DNA from: OMIS01 sp044350895
GTDB lineage: Bacteria; Patescibacteriota; Microgenomatia; UBA1400; PJMF01
NCBI GenBank assembly: GCA_044350895.1
Contig: JBILGT010000006.1
Span: 1-47,889, forward strand
DNA: 47,889 bases
Reading direction: 5' to 3'
In this document: one piece after another, positions 1 to 6,836 of the stretch
Layout of the letters: the number at the start of each line of letters is the position of its first letter
Position numbering within the stretch: position 1 is the stretch's first letter
Program-made: the position numbers and the translations under genes
Notes under the pieces: model-generated
Databases searched by the model: none
What the model saw: the letters and a program-made list of their open reading frames with translations, nothing else
Told to the model about the DNA's origin: nothing

Positions 1-90
1 GGTGCAAAAACATCTCACCAACACCCGAAACTTTTTGTCCGAAATGCGGCGCCGTTTTATTTCTCCGTATTCTGCTGGTTTATCAAACAT
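1..90 (-). CDS. Unidentified protein, N-terminal 30 residues only
   Basis: A minus-strand frame opens with ATG at 90 and runs off the window start without a stop. It encodes 30 residues rich in Arg and Lys in the middle, with Cys residues near the cut end. A TACAAT hexamer (98-103, minus strand) sits 7 nt before the ATG, the same leaderless spacing seen at several genes in this window, and this is the main reason to call it. I do not recognise the protein. A competing plus-strand frame through the same bases has a CPKCG motif but no visible start, so the call is tentative. Confidence 0.35.
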   Translation of the reverse strand, partial: MFDKPAEYGEIKRRRISDKKFRVLVRCFCT

Positions 91-118
91 TATGCGTATT
101 GTACTACGCGTTATCTAG

Positions 119-319
119 GCAAGCCCCAAAGATATTAGAATGGATTTTTTCTTTGTAGTTACAAATTGGGAGGGTGAACCAATGATTTGTGAACAAGATA
201 AGTGTGACCACATTAGCTGGTTCCCACTCAGTAATCTTCCTGAGAATACGATTGGATATATTCAGCAAGCTCTCAAATCGATACAAGAAAATAAGAACTA
301 TTCGCAGTGGGGTTGGTAG
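119..319 (+). pseudogene. 3' remnant of a Nudix hydrolase gene
   Basis: The plus-strand frame ending at the TAG of 317-319 reads as the C-terminal part of a Nudix protein. From an ATG at 140 it gives MDFFFVVTNW, then a W-F-P-L-x-x-L-P-E-N-T stretch, and it ends in YSQWGW. This order (DFFF strand, WFPL..LPEN helix start, Y-S-x-x-G-W end) is familiar from small 8-oxo-dGTP-type Nudix hydrolases. The N-terminal half with the catalytic Nudix box is absent: a stop lies in frame at 116-118 and no Nudix box is visible in any frame upstream. I infer a truncated, non-catalytic relic. Its end abuts the convergent Fur-family gene. Confidence 0.7.
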
Positions 320-682
320 TTACGCTGTCCGACACTTTTTGCAAACACCAAACAATGTAAGGTGGTGGTGATCAATTGAAAAACCAGGTACACGAACGGA
401 CTGGGTAAGTTTGCAGTTTACCGATTCAACTATTCCACAAGTTGTGCAGACCACATGATCATGATGATCACCATGGAGTTCATAACTTGCTTCACTCTCA
501 TTAAATTCGTGACGACAAATTGTGTCAGAACTGAGCAGCTTTTCTAAGCTGCGATAGACACTCGTTTTATTATAGGGAGTGCCTTTTTTTTCAAGCTGTG
601 CAAGTATCTCATGCGCAGTTAGGAGATGCTTCTTTTCAAGTAGTGCAATAATTTTTTCTGAAAGTATGTCTGGTTTTGCCAT
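320..682 (-). CDS. Fur-family metalloregulator (Fur/Zur/PerR type)
   Basis: This 120-residue protein has the Fur fold. An N-terminal winged helix contains the NKTSVYRSLEKL recognition-helix region (about residues 38-49). A C-terminal metal and dimerisation domain has the His-rich HGDHHDHVVC stretch (70-79). Cys79/Cys82 and Cys114/Cys117 form the two CxxC pairs that hold the structural zinc in this family. Fur-family proteins repress iron-uptake, zinc-uptake or peroxide genes when metal is bound; which metal is sensed here cannot be read from sequence. The neighbouring copper genes have their own CsoR regulator. A zinc role is plausible because a COG0523 GTPase gene with an upstream palindrome lies at 8281-9333. 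A TACAAT box (689-694, minus strand) is 6 nt before the ATG. Confidence 0.9.
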   Translation of the reverse strand: MAKPDILSEKIIALLEKKHLLTAHEILAQLEKKGTPYNKTSVYRSLEKLLSSDTICRHEFNESEASYELHGDHHDHVVCTTCGIVESVNCKLTQSVRVPGFSIDHHHLTLFGVCKKCRTA

Positions 683-688
683 GAGTGT

Positions 689-694
689 ATTGTA
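689..694 (-). promoter_or_regulatory. -10 box of the Fur-family gene, leaderless spacing
   Basis: TACAAT on the minus strand, with only 6 nt between it and the ATG at 682. Transcription would start at or within a few bases of the start codon. No good -35 hexamer is visible 16-18 nt upstream. Confidence 0.5.
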
Positions 695-724
695 TCAAAC
701 AATTGGATATACGATTTGATCTAC

Positions 725-752
725 TTGAAATTGCACAAAAGAAGCCTAAACT
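725..752 (+). promoter_or_regulatory. Promoter of the copper operon (csoR)
   Basis: A -35 TTGAAA (725-730) and -10 TAAACT (747-752) are separated by 16 nt. The predicted start near 758-760 falls inside the palindrome at 752-774, so a bound repressor would cover the transcription start. Confidence 0.55.
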
Positions 753-774
753 ATATCCCTAGTGGGGGGATATA
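752..774 (+). promoter_or_regulatory. CsoR operator overlapping the csoR start codon
   Basis: A perfect inverted repeat, TATATCCC (752-759) and GGGATATA (767-774), is separated by 7 nt. Short AT flanks around a C-run and a G-run are the known form of CsoR/RcnR-family operators. The last base is the A of the csoR ATG at 774. The position just before the gene of the matching repressor suggests autoregulation of the operon by copper. Confidence 0.75.
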
Positions 775-1046
775 TGGCATATAAACCAAAAGATCTACAA
801 GAGAGAATTCAGCATCGATTAAAAATTGCGCACGGTCACTTAAAAAAAGTAATGACCATGGTTGATGAAGATGCGTACTGCATTGATGTGATCAACCAGT
901 CACAAGCTGTGCAAAAAGCACTTAAGCAAATTGACGCTTTGATTTTAGAAAATCATTTAAAGGGTTGCGTTGCCACTGCAATGAATACTGGTAAAAGTGA
1001 AGAAGCCATTCAAGAAGTGATGCAAGTATTTAACAGGTCAAATTAA
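774..1046 (+). CDS. csoR: CsoR-type copper-sensing repressor
   Basis: A 90-residue all-helical DUF156 protein. Starting from ATG 774, the copper ligands known from Mycobacterium tuberculosis CsoR fall at identical positions: Cys36, His61 and Cys65. The second-shell residues Tyr35 and Glu81 are also in place. Members of the family bind DNA as apo-tetramers and release it when Cu(I) binds. The longer frame from GTG 762 is rejected because that start lies inside the operator and the ATG restores the family numbering. The gene heads a plus-strand run of copper genes with gaps of about 10 nt or less. Nickel or sulfur sensors of the same family have other ligand sets, so copper is well supported. 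Confidence 0.95.
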   Translation: MAYKPKDLQERIQHRLKIAHGHLKKVMTMVDEDAYCIDVINQSQAVQKALKQIDALILENHLKGCVATAMNTGKSEEAIQEVMQVFNRSN

Positions 1047-1056
1047 TAGGTTTTTT

Positions 1057-1617
1057 ATGAAAAAAATATCAGTTACGCTCGCACTTTCACTAGCAATTGT
1101 CATATTCATTCTGGGAATGGGAACAGGGTACTACTTTACACCTGAATACAGTGCAATGAATACTCAGTCAAAAATGGATTTGGGTGCTGCTGACACACTG
1201 GTTGATCTGCGCTACTTAAATGCAATGATTTCTCATCATCGGGGAGCACTACTCCTCGCTGAACAAATTGCTACTCAAACCAGTCGCCCCGAACTCAAAC
1301 AACTTGCAACTGAGATTAGAACTAATGAGCCAAAGCTTATTGAAGAACTGTATGGCTGGAAGAAAGCCTGGTATGCAGATACTCGCTCAGTGAGAGACCC
1401 AATTGTAGCCAACCTTGGCACAACTGATGCCACAGTTGATTTGCGATTCTTGAATGCACTGATTGCACACCACGAGGCTGGTATTCGAATGACACAAGAA
1501 ATTAGAGCAAAAAGTAGTAGAACCGAAGTCCTCAACAATGCTGATGCAGTTGAGAACTTTTTACAAACCACATTGGTTAGTTTGAAACAAAATCGTGCTG
1601 AGTGGTTTTCAATTTAA
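1057..1617 (+). CDS. Membrane-anchored tandem DUF305 protein, likely copper-binding
   Basis: The 186 residues begin with a signal-anchor helix (about residues 6-28). Two DUF305 repeats follow, each opening with the same pattern: DLRYLNAMISHH in the first and DLRFLNALIAHH in the second. The paired histidines are the hallmark of this ferritin-like helical family, several members of which are found in copper-resistance loci and bind copper outside the membrane. The position between csoR and the copper ATPase supports a periplasmic or surface copper-buffering role. The repeated HH motifs suggest internal duplication. No enzymatic role can be assigned. Confidence 0.85.
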   Translation: MKKISVTLALSLAIVIFILGMGTGYYFTPEYSAMNTQSKMDLGAADTLVDLRYLNAMISHHRGALLLAEQIATQTSRPELKQLATEIRTNEPKLIEELYGWKKAWYADTRSVRDPIVANLGTTDATVDLRFLNALIAHHEAGIRMTQEIRAKSSRTEVLNNADAVENFLQTTLVSLKQNRAEWFSI

Positions 1618-1627
1618 GGAAAAGCGA

Positions 1628-3904
1628 ATGCAGGAAAAGAAAACATTTGTAGTCTCAGGTATGCATTGCGCCAGTTGTAGTGCAGTAATTACCAAGCGAC
1701 TCAAAAAACTCCCCGGAGTCCAAGAGTGTGAAGTCAATTACGCAACTGAAAAAGCTGTAATAACTTTGGACAACGCCAAAAGCTCACTTTCTGAAATGAA
1801 CAAGGAAGTTGAGAAACTTGGATACAAACTCACTGATACTGTACCACCGGTAATGGAGCACACAAATTCAACGCACCTGGGTCTCGATCAAAGTAAAGCG
1901 GACAAACAAGAAGCACTTGAAAAACTTGAACAAAAAGTTCAATTTTCGCTTCCCATCACACTGCTTATTTTCTTGAGTATGGTCTGGGAAGTTCTTGCTC
2001 AGTTTGTGACAACTATCCCTCAAATTCCACTCCCGATGATGCTGGTAACTCCAACTATGCTTGTACTGGCTAGTGTGATGCTTTTTTGGATTGGAAAACC
2101 ATATCTAGATGGCGTCTCGAGATTTTTTCATCATCGAGTGGCCAACATGGATACACTTGTAGGCATAGGGACACTGACGGCTTATTTGTACAGTTCACTG
2201 ACCTTGTTACTGCCATCCCTCATGACACTTCTAGGTGTTCCAGAACACTACTATTTTGACGTGACAATTGTCGTCATTGGCTTTATTACTCTGGGCAAGT
2301 ACCTAGAAGCACGCTCAAAAATAAAAACTGGTGAGGCAATTGAAAAATTATTAGAACTACAAGCAAAAACTGCGACTGTGATTCGTGGCAAAAAGGAAGT
2401 TCAGATTCCCATTGAAGCAGTGATGATTGGTGACGAGATTGTTGTAAAACCAGGAGAGAAAATTCCTGTCGATGGAAAAATAATTGTCGGAGAAACTGCA
2501 ATCGATGAGTCACTGGTGACTGGTGAACCCATTCCACAAGATAAAAAAGTGGGGGACAAAGTAATAGGTTCCACAATCAACAAGCACGGAAGAATTATTT
2601 TTACCGCAACAAAGGTGGGTGCTGACACAATGCTGTCACAAATCATTGCGCTTGTTCAATCTGCACAAGGTTCTCGGGCCCCTATTCAAAATTTGGCAGA
2701 TAAAATTTCGGCAGTTTTTGTTCCTGTTGTTTTAGTTTTAGCAGTACTCACACTTGTAGCTTGGCTGACAGTAGGTGCTTACTTCATTGGGTTTTCCGCC
2801 GCCCTCACACTAGGACTGACTTCATTTGTGGGAATACTCGTTGTTGCATGTCCCTGTGCACTTGGGCTTGCTACACCAACAGCCATTATTGTGGGTGTCG
2901 GCAAAGGTGCTCAATCTGGGATTTTGGTGAAAAATGCGGAAAGTTTGGAAAGACTCTACAGCGTAGATTCAGTAATCTTTGATAAAACAGGAACGATCAC
3001 CAATGGTCGGCCGGTAGTGACCGACTGTGTTTCGCTTAATTCAAAACGCAGTGAAGACGAAGTTATACAACTCGCTGCAAGTGTAGAACGCAACTCAGCA
3101 CACCCGCTGGCTCAAGCAATTGTAAATAAAGCTGTTGAGCAGCAGCTTTCGTTGTGTGCTGTAACAGACTTTGTACAAACTGAAGGAATTGGAGTATCGG
3201 GAGAAGTTGCGGGAGAAAAAGTAACAGTTCGTCGTCCAGATACTGCTGAAACAGAACATCCAACAGTGAATACACTACTCCAGGCTGGTAAAACTGTAGT
3301 GGCAGTAGTACTGAGTAAAAAAACTGTCGGATTTATTGCCATGAGTGATACTGTTAAACCAGGTGCTCAAGCTGCAGTTCAACAACTACGGAAGCTTGGA
3401 ATAGCTGTGCAGATGATCACTGGTGACAATAAAAAGGCAGGTGAATATATTGCCCAACAAGTTGGCATTGATGAGGTACTTGCTGAAGTGCTTCCACATC
3501 AGAAATCAGAGGTAGTTGAGCGATTGCAAAAAGCTGGAAAGAAAGTGGCAATGGTGGGAGATGGTATTAATGATGCACCAGCATTGGCCAAAGCAGATGT
3601 TGGTATTGCAATGGGTGGTGGAACTGATGTTGCCATTGAGGCAGCGGGAATTACGCTGTTACGCAGTGATATTGAACTCGTCCCTCAGTCAATTAAACTG
3701 GCACGAGCGACTATGCACACAATTAAGCAAAACCTTTTTTGGGCATTTGCGTATAATATTGTGCTGATCCCCGTTGCGATGGGTGTACTCTACCCACTCT
3801 GGGGAATCACGCTCAGTCCTGCACTTGCTGGGGCAGCGATGGCCACTTCAAGTGTCACAGTCGTTTTGAATGCCTTGCGTTTAAAACAGAGCGTATTAAG
3901 ATGA
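1628..3904 (+). CDS. copA: Copper-exporting P1B-type ATPase
   Basis: A 758-residue P-type ATPase. One N-terminal heavy-metal-associated domain carries GMHCASCS (Cys14, Cys17). The membrane region has the CPC metal site (Cys408-Pro-Cys410). The phosphorylation loop DKTGT begins at Asp452, and the nucleotide domain has the SAHPLA His-Pro motif. GDGINDAP (from residue 644) closes the catalytic core. The last helices carry AYN and MATSS, which match Cu(I)-specific P1B-1 pumps rather than Zn/Cd pumps. Start 1628 is preferred over 1595 because the latter overlaps the DUF305 gene, while 1628 follows an AAGGA sequence. It pumps Cu(I) out of the cytoplasm using ATP. Confidence 0.95.
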   Translation: MQEKKTFVVSGMHCASCSAVITKRLKKLPGVQECEVNYATEKAVITLDNAKSSLSEMNKEVEKLGYKLTDTVPPVMEHTNSTHLGLDQSKADKQEALEKLEQKVQFSLPITLLIFLSMVWEVLAQFVTTIPQIPLPMMLVTPTMLVLASVMLFWIGKPYLDGVSRFFHHRVANMDTLVGIGTLTAYLYSSLTLLLPSLMTLLGVPEHYYFDVTIVVIGFITLGKYLEARSKIKTGEAIEKLLELQAKTATVIRGKKEVQIPIEAVMIGDEIVVKPGEKIPVDGKIIVGETAIDESLVTGEPIPQDKKVGDKVIGSTINKHGRIIFTATKVGADTMLSQIIALVQSAQGSRAPIQNLADKISAVFVPVVLVLAVLTLVAWLTVGAYFIGFSAALTLGLTSFVGILVVACPCALGLATPTAIIVGVGKGAQSGILVKNAESLERLYSVDSVIFDKTGTITNGRPVVTDCVSLNSKRSEDEVIQLAASVERNSAHPLAQAIVNKAVEQQLSLCAVTDFVQTEGIGVSGEVAGEKVTVRRPDTAETEHPTVNTLLQAGKTVVAVVLSKKTVGFIAMSDTVKPGAQAAVQQLRKLGIAVQMITGDNKKAGEYIAQQVGIDEVLAEVLPHQKSEVVERLQKAGKKVAMVGDGINDAPALAKADVGIAMGGGTDVAIEAAGITLLRSDIELVPQSIKLARATMHTIKQNLFWAFAYNIVLIPVAMGVLYPLWGITLSPALAGAAMATSSVTVVLNALRLKQSVLR

Positions 3905-3911
3905 AAGCTGT

Positions 3912-4925
3912 ATGAATATTTGGATAATTTTTTTGACAGGTTTAACGAGTGGTGGCATTAGCTGCGCTGCTGTCCAAGGTGGACTGTTGGCAAGTGTCAT
4001 TGCCAATCAACCAGATAAAGGTAAGCAGGTTGGTGCACGCGCCATAACCTTTTTTCTCATTGCCAAACTTGTATCACACACTGTGCTGGGCTTCTTTTTA
4101 GGTTGGATTGGATCAGCGATAACATTGAGCTTAGAAGCCCGACTTTTTTTCCAAGCTGTGGCTGCGCTTTTTATGTTTGCCACTGCGGCAAATTTACTAC
4201 AGTTACATCCTATTTTTAGATATGTTGCGTTTCAACCACCTAAGTTTTTACAAAAGCTTATCCGCTCAACAAGTAAAAATGGTGACATTTTTGCTCCAGC
4301 TTTATTGGGTTTGTTTACTATTTTTATTCCCTGTGGTGTTACGCAAGCGATGGAAGTTCTAGCAATAAGTACTGGTAGTCCACTGCAAGGTGCAGCTATC
4401 ATGGCGGCTTTTACAATTGGTACAATGCCAATATTTGCAGCACTGGGATATCTAGCTCAAGCATTGAAAGCAAGTTGGCAAGCTCGATTTACTAAAGTTG
4501 CGGCAGTCACTGTGGGAATATTGGCAGTAACGAGTCTGAATGGTGTATTAGTTGCCCTTGATGCTCCCATTACCCTCCAGCAAATTGCTCGGCCAGTTAC
4601 CTGGTTTTTTTCAGAGGAAAGATTCAAACCACGGTCAAATCTTCCCACCCTGGTGAACGGTACTCAACATGTCAAATTAGAAGTTACCAATCAGGGGTAT
4701 GCTCCAAATGTATTGACAGTACAGGCTGGAAAACCAGTTGAATTGACATTATCTAGTCATGAAACATATTCCTGCGCACTTTCCTTTGTGCTGCGTGAAT
4801 TTGGGATCTCAGTTGATCTCAAACCCACTGACACTCGCTCGATTTCATTTACCCCCAATAAAAAAGGTGACTTCACGTTTTCGTGTTCGATGGGCATGTA
4901 TTCTGGTACACTGCATGTGATTTAA
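3912..4925 (+). CDS. TauE/SafE-like membrane protein fused to a cupredoxin domain
   Basis: The 337 residues start with a six-helix module of the urease-accessory UreH/CcdA-like (TauE/SafE) type. Cysteines fall within its helices at ISCAAVQGG (about residue 18) and FIPCGVTQAM (about 143), resembling DsbD/CcdA-type transporters. From about residue 245 an exported cupredoxin domain follows, with Cys in ETYSCAL and a C-x-M-G-M loop (FSCSMGMYSG) at the C-terminus, typical copper ligands. Proteins of this design occur with copper ATPases and are thought to move copper or reducing equivalents across the membrane. It starts 7 nt after copA and is followed 3 nt later by the HMA gene. The exact reaction is unknown. 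Confidence 0.8.
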   Translation: MNIWIIFLTGLTSGGISCAAVQGGLLASVIANQPDKGKQVGARAITFFLIAKLVSHTVLGFFLGWIGSAITLSLEARLFFQAVAALFMFATAANLLQLHPIFRYVAFQPPKFLQKLIRSTSKNGDIFAPALLGLFTIFIPCGVTQAMEVLAISTGSPLQGAAIMAAFTIGTMPIFAALGYLAQALKASWQARFTKVAAVTVGILAVTSLNGVLVALDAPITLQQIARPVTWFFSEERFKPRSNLPTLVNGTQHVKLEVTNQGYAPNVLTVQAGKPVELTLSSHETYSCALSFVLREFGISVDLKPTDTRSISFTPNKKGDFTFSCSMGMYSGTLHVI

Positions 4926-4928
4926 ACT

Positions 4929-5180
4929 ATGTTCAGCTTTTTTAAACCCAAAAATACTACTGCTACTCCAACAGAAACAACAATTTTTAAAATAAGTGGA
5001 CTGCACTGTACTAGTTGTAGTCTCAATATTGATGGGACATTGGAAGAGACGACTGGTGTTGTCAGTGCCGCAACCAGTTATGCACACTCAACTACACAAG
5101 TGACGTTTGATCCACAAAAGATTTCTTTGAAGGAAATTCAGGCAATTATTGAGGGGCTGGGGTATACTATACCTTCTTGA
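4929..5180 (+). CDS. Small heavy-metal-associated (HMA) copper chaperone
   Basis: Of the 83 residues, the last 65 form one HMA ferredoxin-like domain with the Cu(I) site GLHCTSCS. The domain closely resembles CopZ/Atx1 chaperones and the N-terminal domain of the ATPase upstream. The first 18 residues (MFSFFKPKN then a Thr-rich stretch) extend beyond ordinary CopZ. They are mildly hydrophobic but too short to call a membrane segment. It likely receives copper from, or delivers it to, the ATPase and the cupredoxin fusion. Last gene of the compact copper run. Confidence 0.85.
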   Translation: MFSFFKPKNTTATPTETTIFKISGLHCTSCSLNIDGTLEETTGVVSAATSYAHSTTQVTFDPQKISLKEIQAIIEGLGYTIPS

Positions 5181-5203
5181 CGCGACTAAGGAGGTACGTA
5201 ACA

Positions 5204-5557
5204 ATGAGTACAGAGGAGCAGCAGAAAGAGCAACGAGCTTTTTCTCCATTTTCTATGCGAGGATTTCTTGAATTTATACGTGAACAGGGCGTTGTTGGAC
5301 TTGCCGTTGGTTTTATCATGGGTGGAGCCGTCTCAAAAGTTGTCAGTTCACTAGTCAGTGACATTATTAATCCAGTTCTGAGTATCATTCTTGGTGCAGC
5401 AGGCAATCTAAATGAGGCAACGCTCAAGGTGGGTGCTGTCGAAATGTACTGGGGCAAATTTGTCGCTGTTTTGATAGACTTTATGGTGATTGCAGCAGTT
5501 GTGTACTATAGCGTAAAACTGATGGGAATTGATAAAATAGATAAGAAAAAAAGTTAA
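5204..5557 (+). CDS. mscL: Large-conductance mechanosensitive channel
   Basis: A 117-residue MscL. After a Glu/Gln-rich N-terminus comes the conserved first helix, FIREQGVVGLAVGFIMGGAV, which lines the pore. A short periplasmic loop follows, then the second helix (about 85-105) and a charged C-terminal tail ending in lysines. The start at 5204 is fixed by AAGGAGG at 5188-5194, at good spacing; the longer frame would overlap the previous gene. MscL opens under membrane tension to release solutes during osmotic down-shock. It follows the copper genes by 23 nt and may be co-transcribed, but has no known copper role. Confidence 0.95.
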   Translation: MSTEEQQKEQRAFSPFSMRGFLEFIREQGVVGLAVGFIMGGAVSKVVSSLVSDIINPVLSIILGAAGNLNEATLKVGAVEMYWGKFVAVLIDFMVIAAVVYYSVKLMGIDKIDKKKS

Positions 5558-5574
5558 GTAATAAGGAGTGATTT

Positions 5575-5976
5575 ATGCGTCGATTTGCAGCAATTATTAC
5601 ATTTTCTGCTTGTGCGGTTTTACTGGCAGGTTGTACTATGCCCGGTGCTCAAGCCCCGCAGCCTACTCCAACTGCAACTCCGCAAGCAACTCCAGTAGAG
5701 CAAGCACAAATGGAAAAAACAACAACTTCATATACGCTTGACCAAGTGGCTCAACACAAAACAAAAGATGATTGTTGGATGTCAATTGAAGGTAAAGTCT
5801 ATGATGTCACTCCTGTCACCAGTAGTGGAAAACACCCAGGTGGTCCTTCAATTTTACAAGGCTGTGGTACTGATGCTACCAAATTATTCATGAATCGTCC
5901 AAATGATAAAGGTCCACATCCAGAAGAGGTTAAAGCAGGACTGCAAAACTTCTTACTTGGAGATTTGGAACAATAA
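5575..5976 (+). CDS. Lipoprotein with a cytochrome b5-like heme-binding domain
   Basis: The 133 residues start with a lipoprotein signal peptide whose lipobox is LAGC (Cys20). A Pro/Thr/Gln-rich linker (about 22-50) and a cytochrome b5 domain (52-131) follow. The domain has the HPGG motif with the first axial histidine at His87, and a likely second ligand His115 in a GPHPEE context. Paired Cys67 and Cys97 could form a disulfide. It would be anchored outside the membrane and bind heme or a related ligand. A ribosome-binding site AAGGAG precedes the ATG. Its stop lies one base from the stop of the convergent LysM gene. Redox partner unknown. Confidence 0.85.
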   Translation: MRRFAAIITFSACAVLLAGCTMPGAQAPQPTPTATPQATPVEQAQMEKTTTSYTLDQVAQHKTKDDCWMSIEGKVYDVTPVTSSGKHPGGPSILQGCGTDATKLFMNRPNDKGPHPEEVKAGLQNFLLGDLEQ

Positions 5977-5977
5977 A

Positions 5978-6445
5978 TTATCGACTGGCACAGGTGATAG
6001 TGATAACGTCACCTTCACGCAGTTTTGAAACAGAAGCGTAGCCATTATTTGCGGCAAGTGATTCTGCGAATGTGTGACTGCCACAGTATCGCTTGGCAAT
6101 TTCCCAAAATGTTTGGTCTTTTTTGACTTTAATTTTCATGGCTTGTGTTGGAATAGCAGCAGGTGTGGCAGATGGACTTGCTACAGCGGCTGAAGTGGCT
6201 GAACGAGCACTGTCTGCTGATACAGAAGCTTGCAAAGGAGTGAGTAACACAGTTTCTGGTTGTATACGTTGTTCAGTTGTCTGGCGTTCTGCTGGATAAG
6301 TTTTGAAAAAGATGGGTTTGAAGAATGTGTGCATCATAACCAGAACACACACTGCAGTCAGTACAGCTGCACCAACTACTGTTTCTGGACGTTTGATTAG
6401 TTCTGAATACGTATCTCGAGTAATTTTTTTTGTTTTCTTTTTCAT
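5978..6445 (-). CDS. Membrane-anchored LysM protein
   Basis: The 155 residues have a basic cytoplasmic start (MKKKTKK), one membrane helix (about 24-46), a Ser/Ala/Pro/Thr-rich linker (70-105) and a C-terminal LysM domain (about 107-155, with IKVKKDQTFWEIAKRYCG). LysM domains bind N-acetylglucosamine polymers, so this is probably an envelope protein holding on to peptidoglycan. Two cysteines, in the RYCG and TCASR parts of the domain, could form a disulfide. It lies 9 nt downstream of the small membrane-protein gene and is probably read from the same promoter (6735-6763). No catalytic domain is present. Confidence 0.85.
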   Translation of the reverse strand: MKKKTKKITRDTYSELIKRPETVVGAAVLTAVCVLVMMHTFFKPIFFKTYPAERQTTEQRIQPETVLLTPLQASVSADSARSATSAAVASPSATPAAIPTQAMKIKVKKDQTFWEIAKRYCGSHTFAESLAANNGYASVSKLREGDVITITCASR

Positions 6446-6454
6446 GACACTTCC

Positions 6455-6715
6455 TTATTTGGCTAAGTGAGCAATTTTGCGTGTACTTGTATGTTCAGTT
6501 TGAATAGTCTGTTTCATTCTTCCAATGAAAACTTCAACGACTGTCCAGAAAAATGTTACGACTAGTAACAGAGTCCAGACTAAAAATGCAAAGAGTCCGA
6601 TTGTGAGCCAATAAAAGCCTGAACCAACAATAAAGGTAATAAGAATTATGATTTTGCCAATAAAATTTGAAAGTATAATGGCTAATCTAGCTGGTACTGT
6701 AAGTATGTTTTTCAT
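6455..6715 (-). CDS. Small two-helix membrane protein of unknown function
   Basis: From ATG 6715 the protein has 86 residues, with two hydrophobic stretches (about 8-33 and 35-62) and a polar, basic C-terminus rich in Thr and Lys. A longer frame begins at 6763, but that start lies in the -35 box of the clear promoter at 6735-6763, so it cannot be on the transcript. I recognise no family. Together with the following LysM gene it forms a two-gene envelope operon. Confidence 0.75.
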   Translation of the reverse strand: MKNILTVPARLAIILSNFIGKIIILITFIVGSGFYWLTIGLFAFLVWTLLLVVTFFWTVVEVFIGRMKQTIQTEHTSTRKIAHLAK

Positions 6716-6734
6716 AATAATGTCAATATAATTT

Positions 6735-6763
6735 ATTATAAGATACTTTACTCGAGAAGTCAA
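6735..6763 (-). promoter_or_regulatory. Sigma-70-type promoter for the small membrane protein and LysM genes
   Basis: On the minus strand, -35 TTGACT (6758-6763) and a perfect -10 TATAAT (6735-6740) are separated by exactly 17 nt. The predicted start is near 6728, about 13 nt before the ATG at 6715. This is the best consensus match in the window and decides the start of the gene. Confidence 0.85.
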
Positions 6764-6800
6764 GTCATGATGGGGAATTTACTCGAGGAAATTAAGAGAC

Positions 6801-6830
6801 TAGACAAGGCTAGGAGGGTATGTGTACCAT
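6801..6830 (+). promoter_or_regulatory. Probable promoter of the PD-(D/E)XK nuclease gene
   Basis: TAGACA (6801-6806) and TACCAT (6825-6830) are spaced by 18 nt. The ATG at 6837 follows after 6 nt, the leaderless pattern. An AGGAGG at 6812-6817 lies in the spacer and would serve a GTG start at 6822 if transcription begins further upstream. Confidence 0.45.
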
Positions 6831-6836
6831 ACGCAT

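Noticed and set aside
3..158. Plus-strand frame with FCPKCGA followed by a hydrophobic stretch, like a zinc-ribbon membrane protein end
   Set aside because: It has no visible start and runs into the Nudix relic. The opposite strand has an ATG with a well-placed -10 box. Kept only as an alternative reading.
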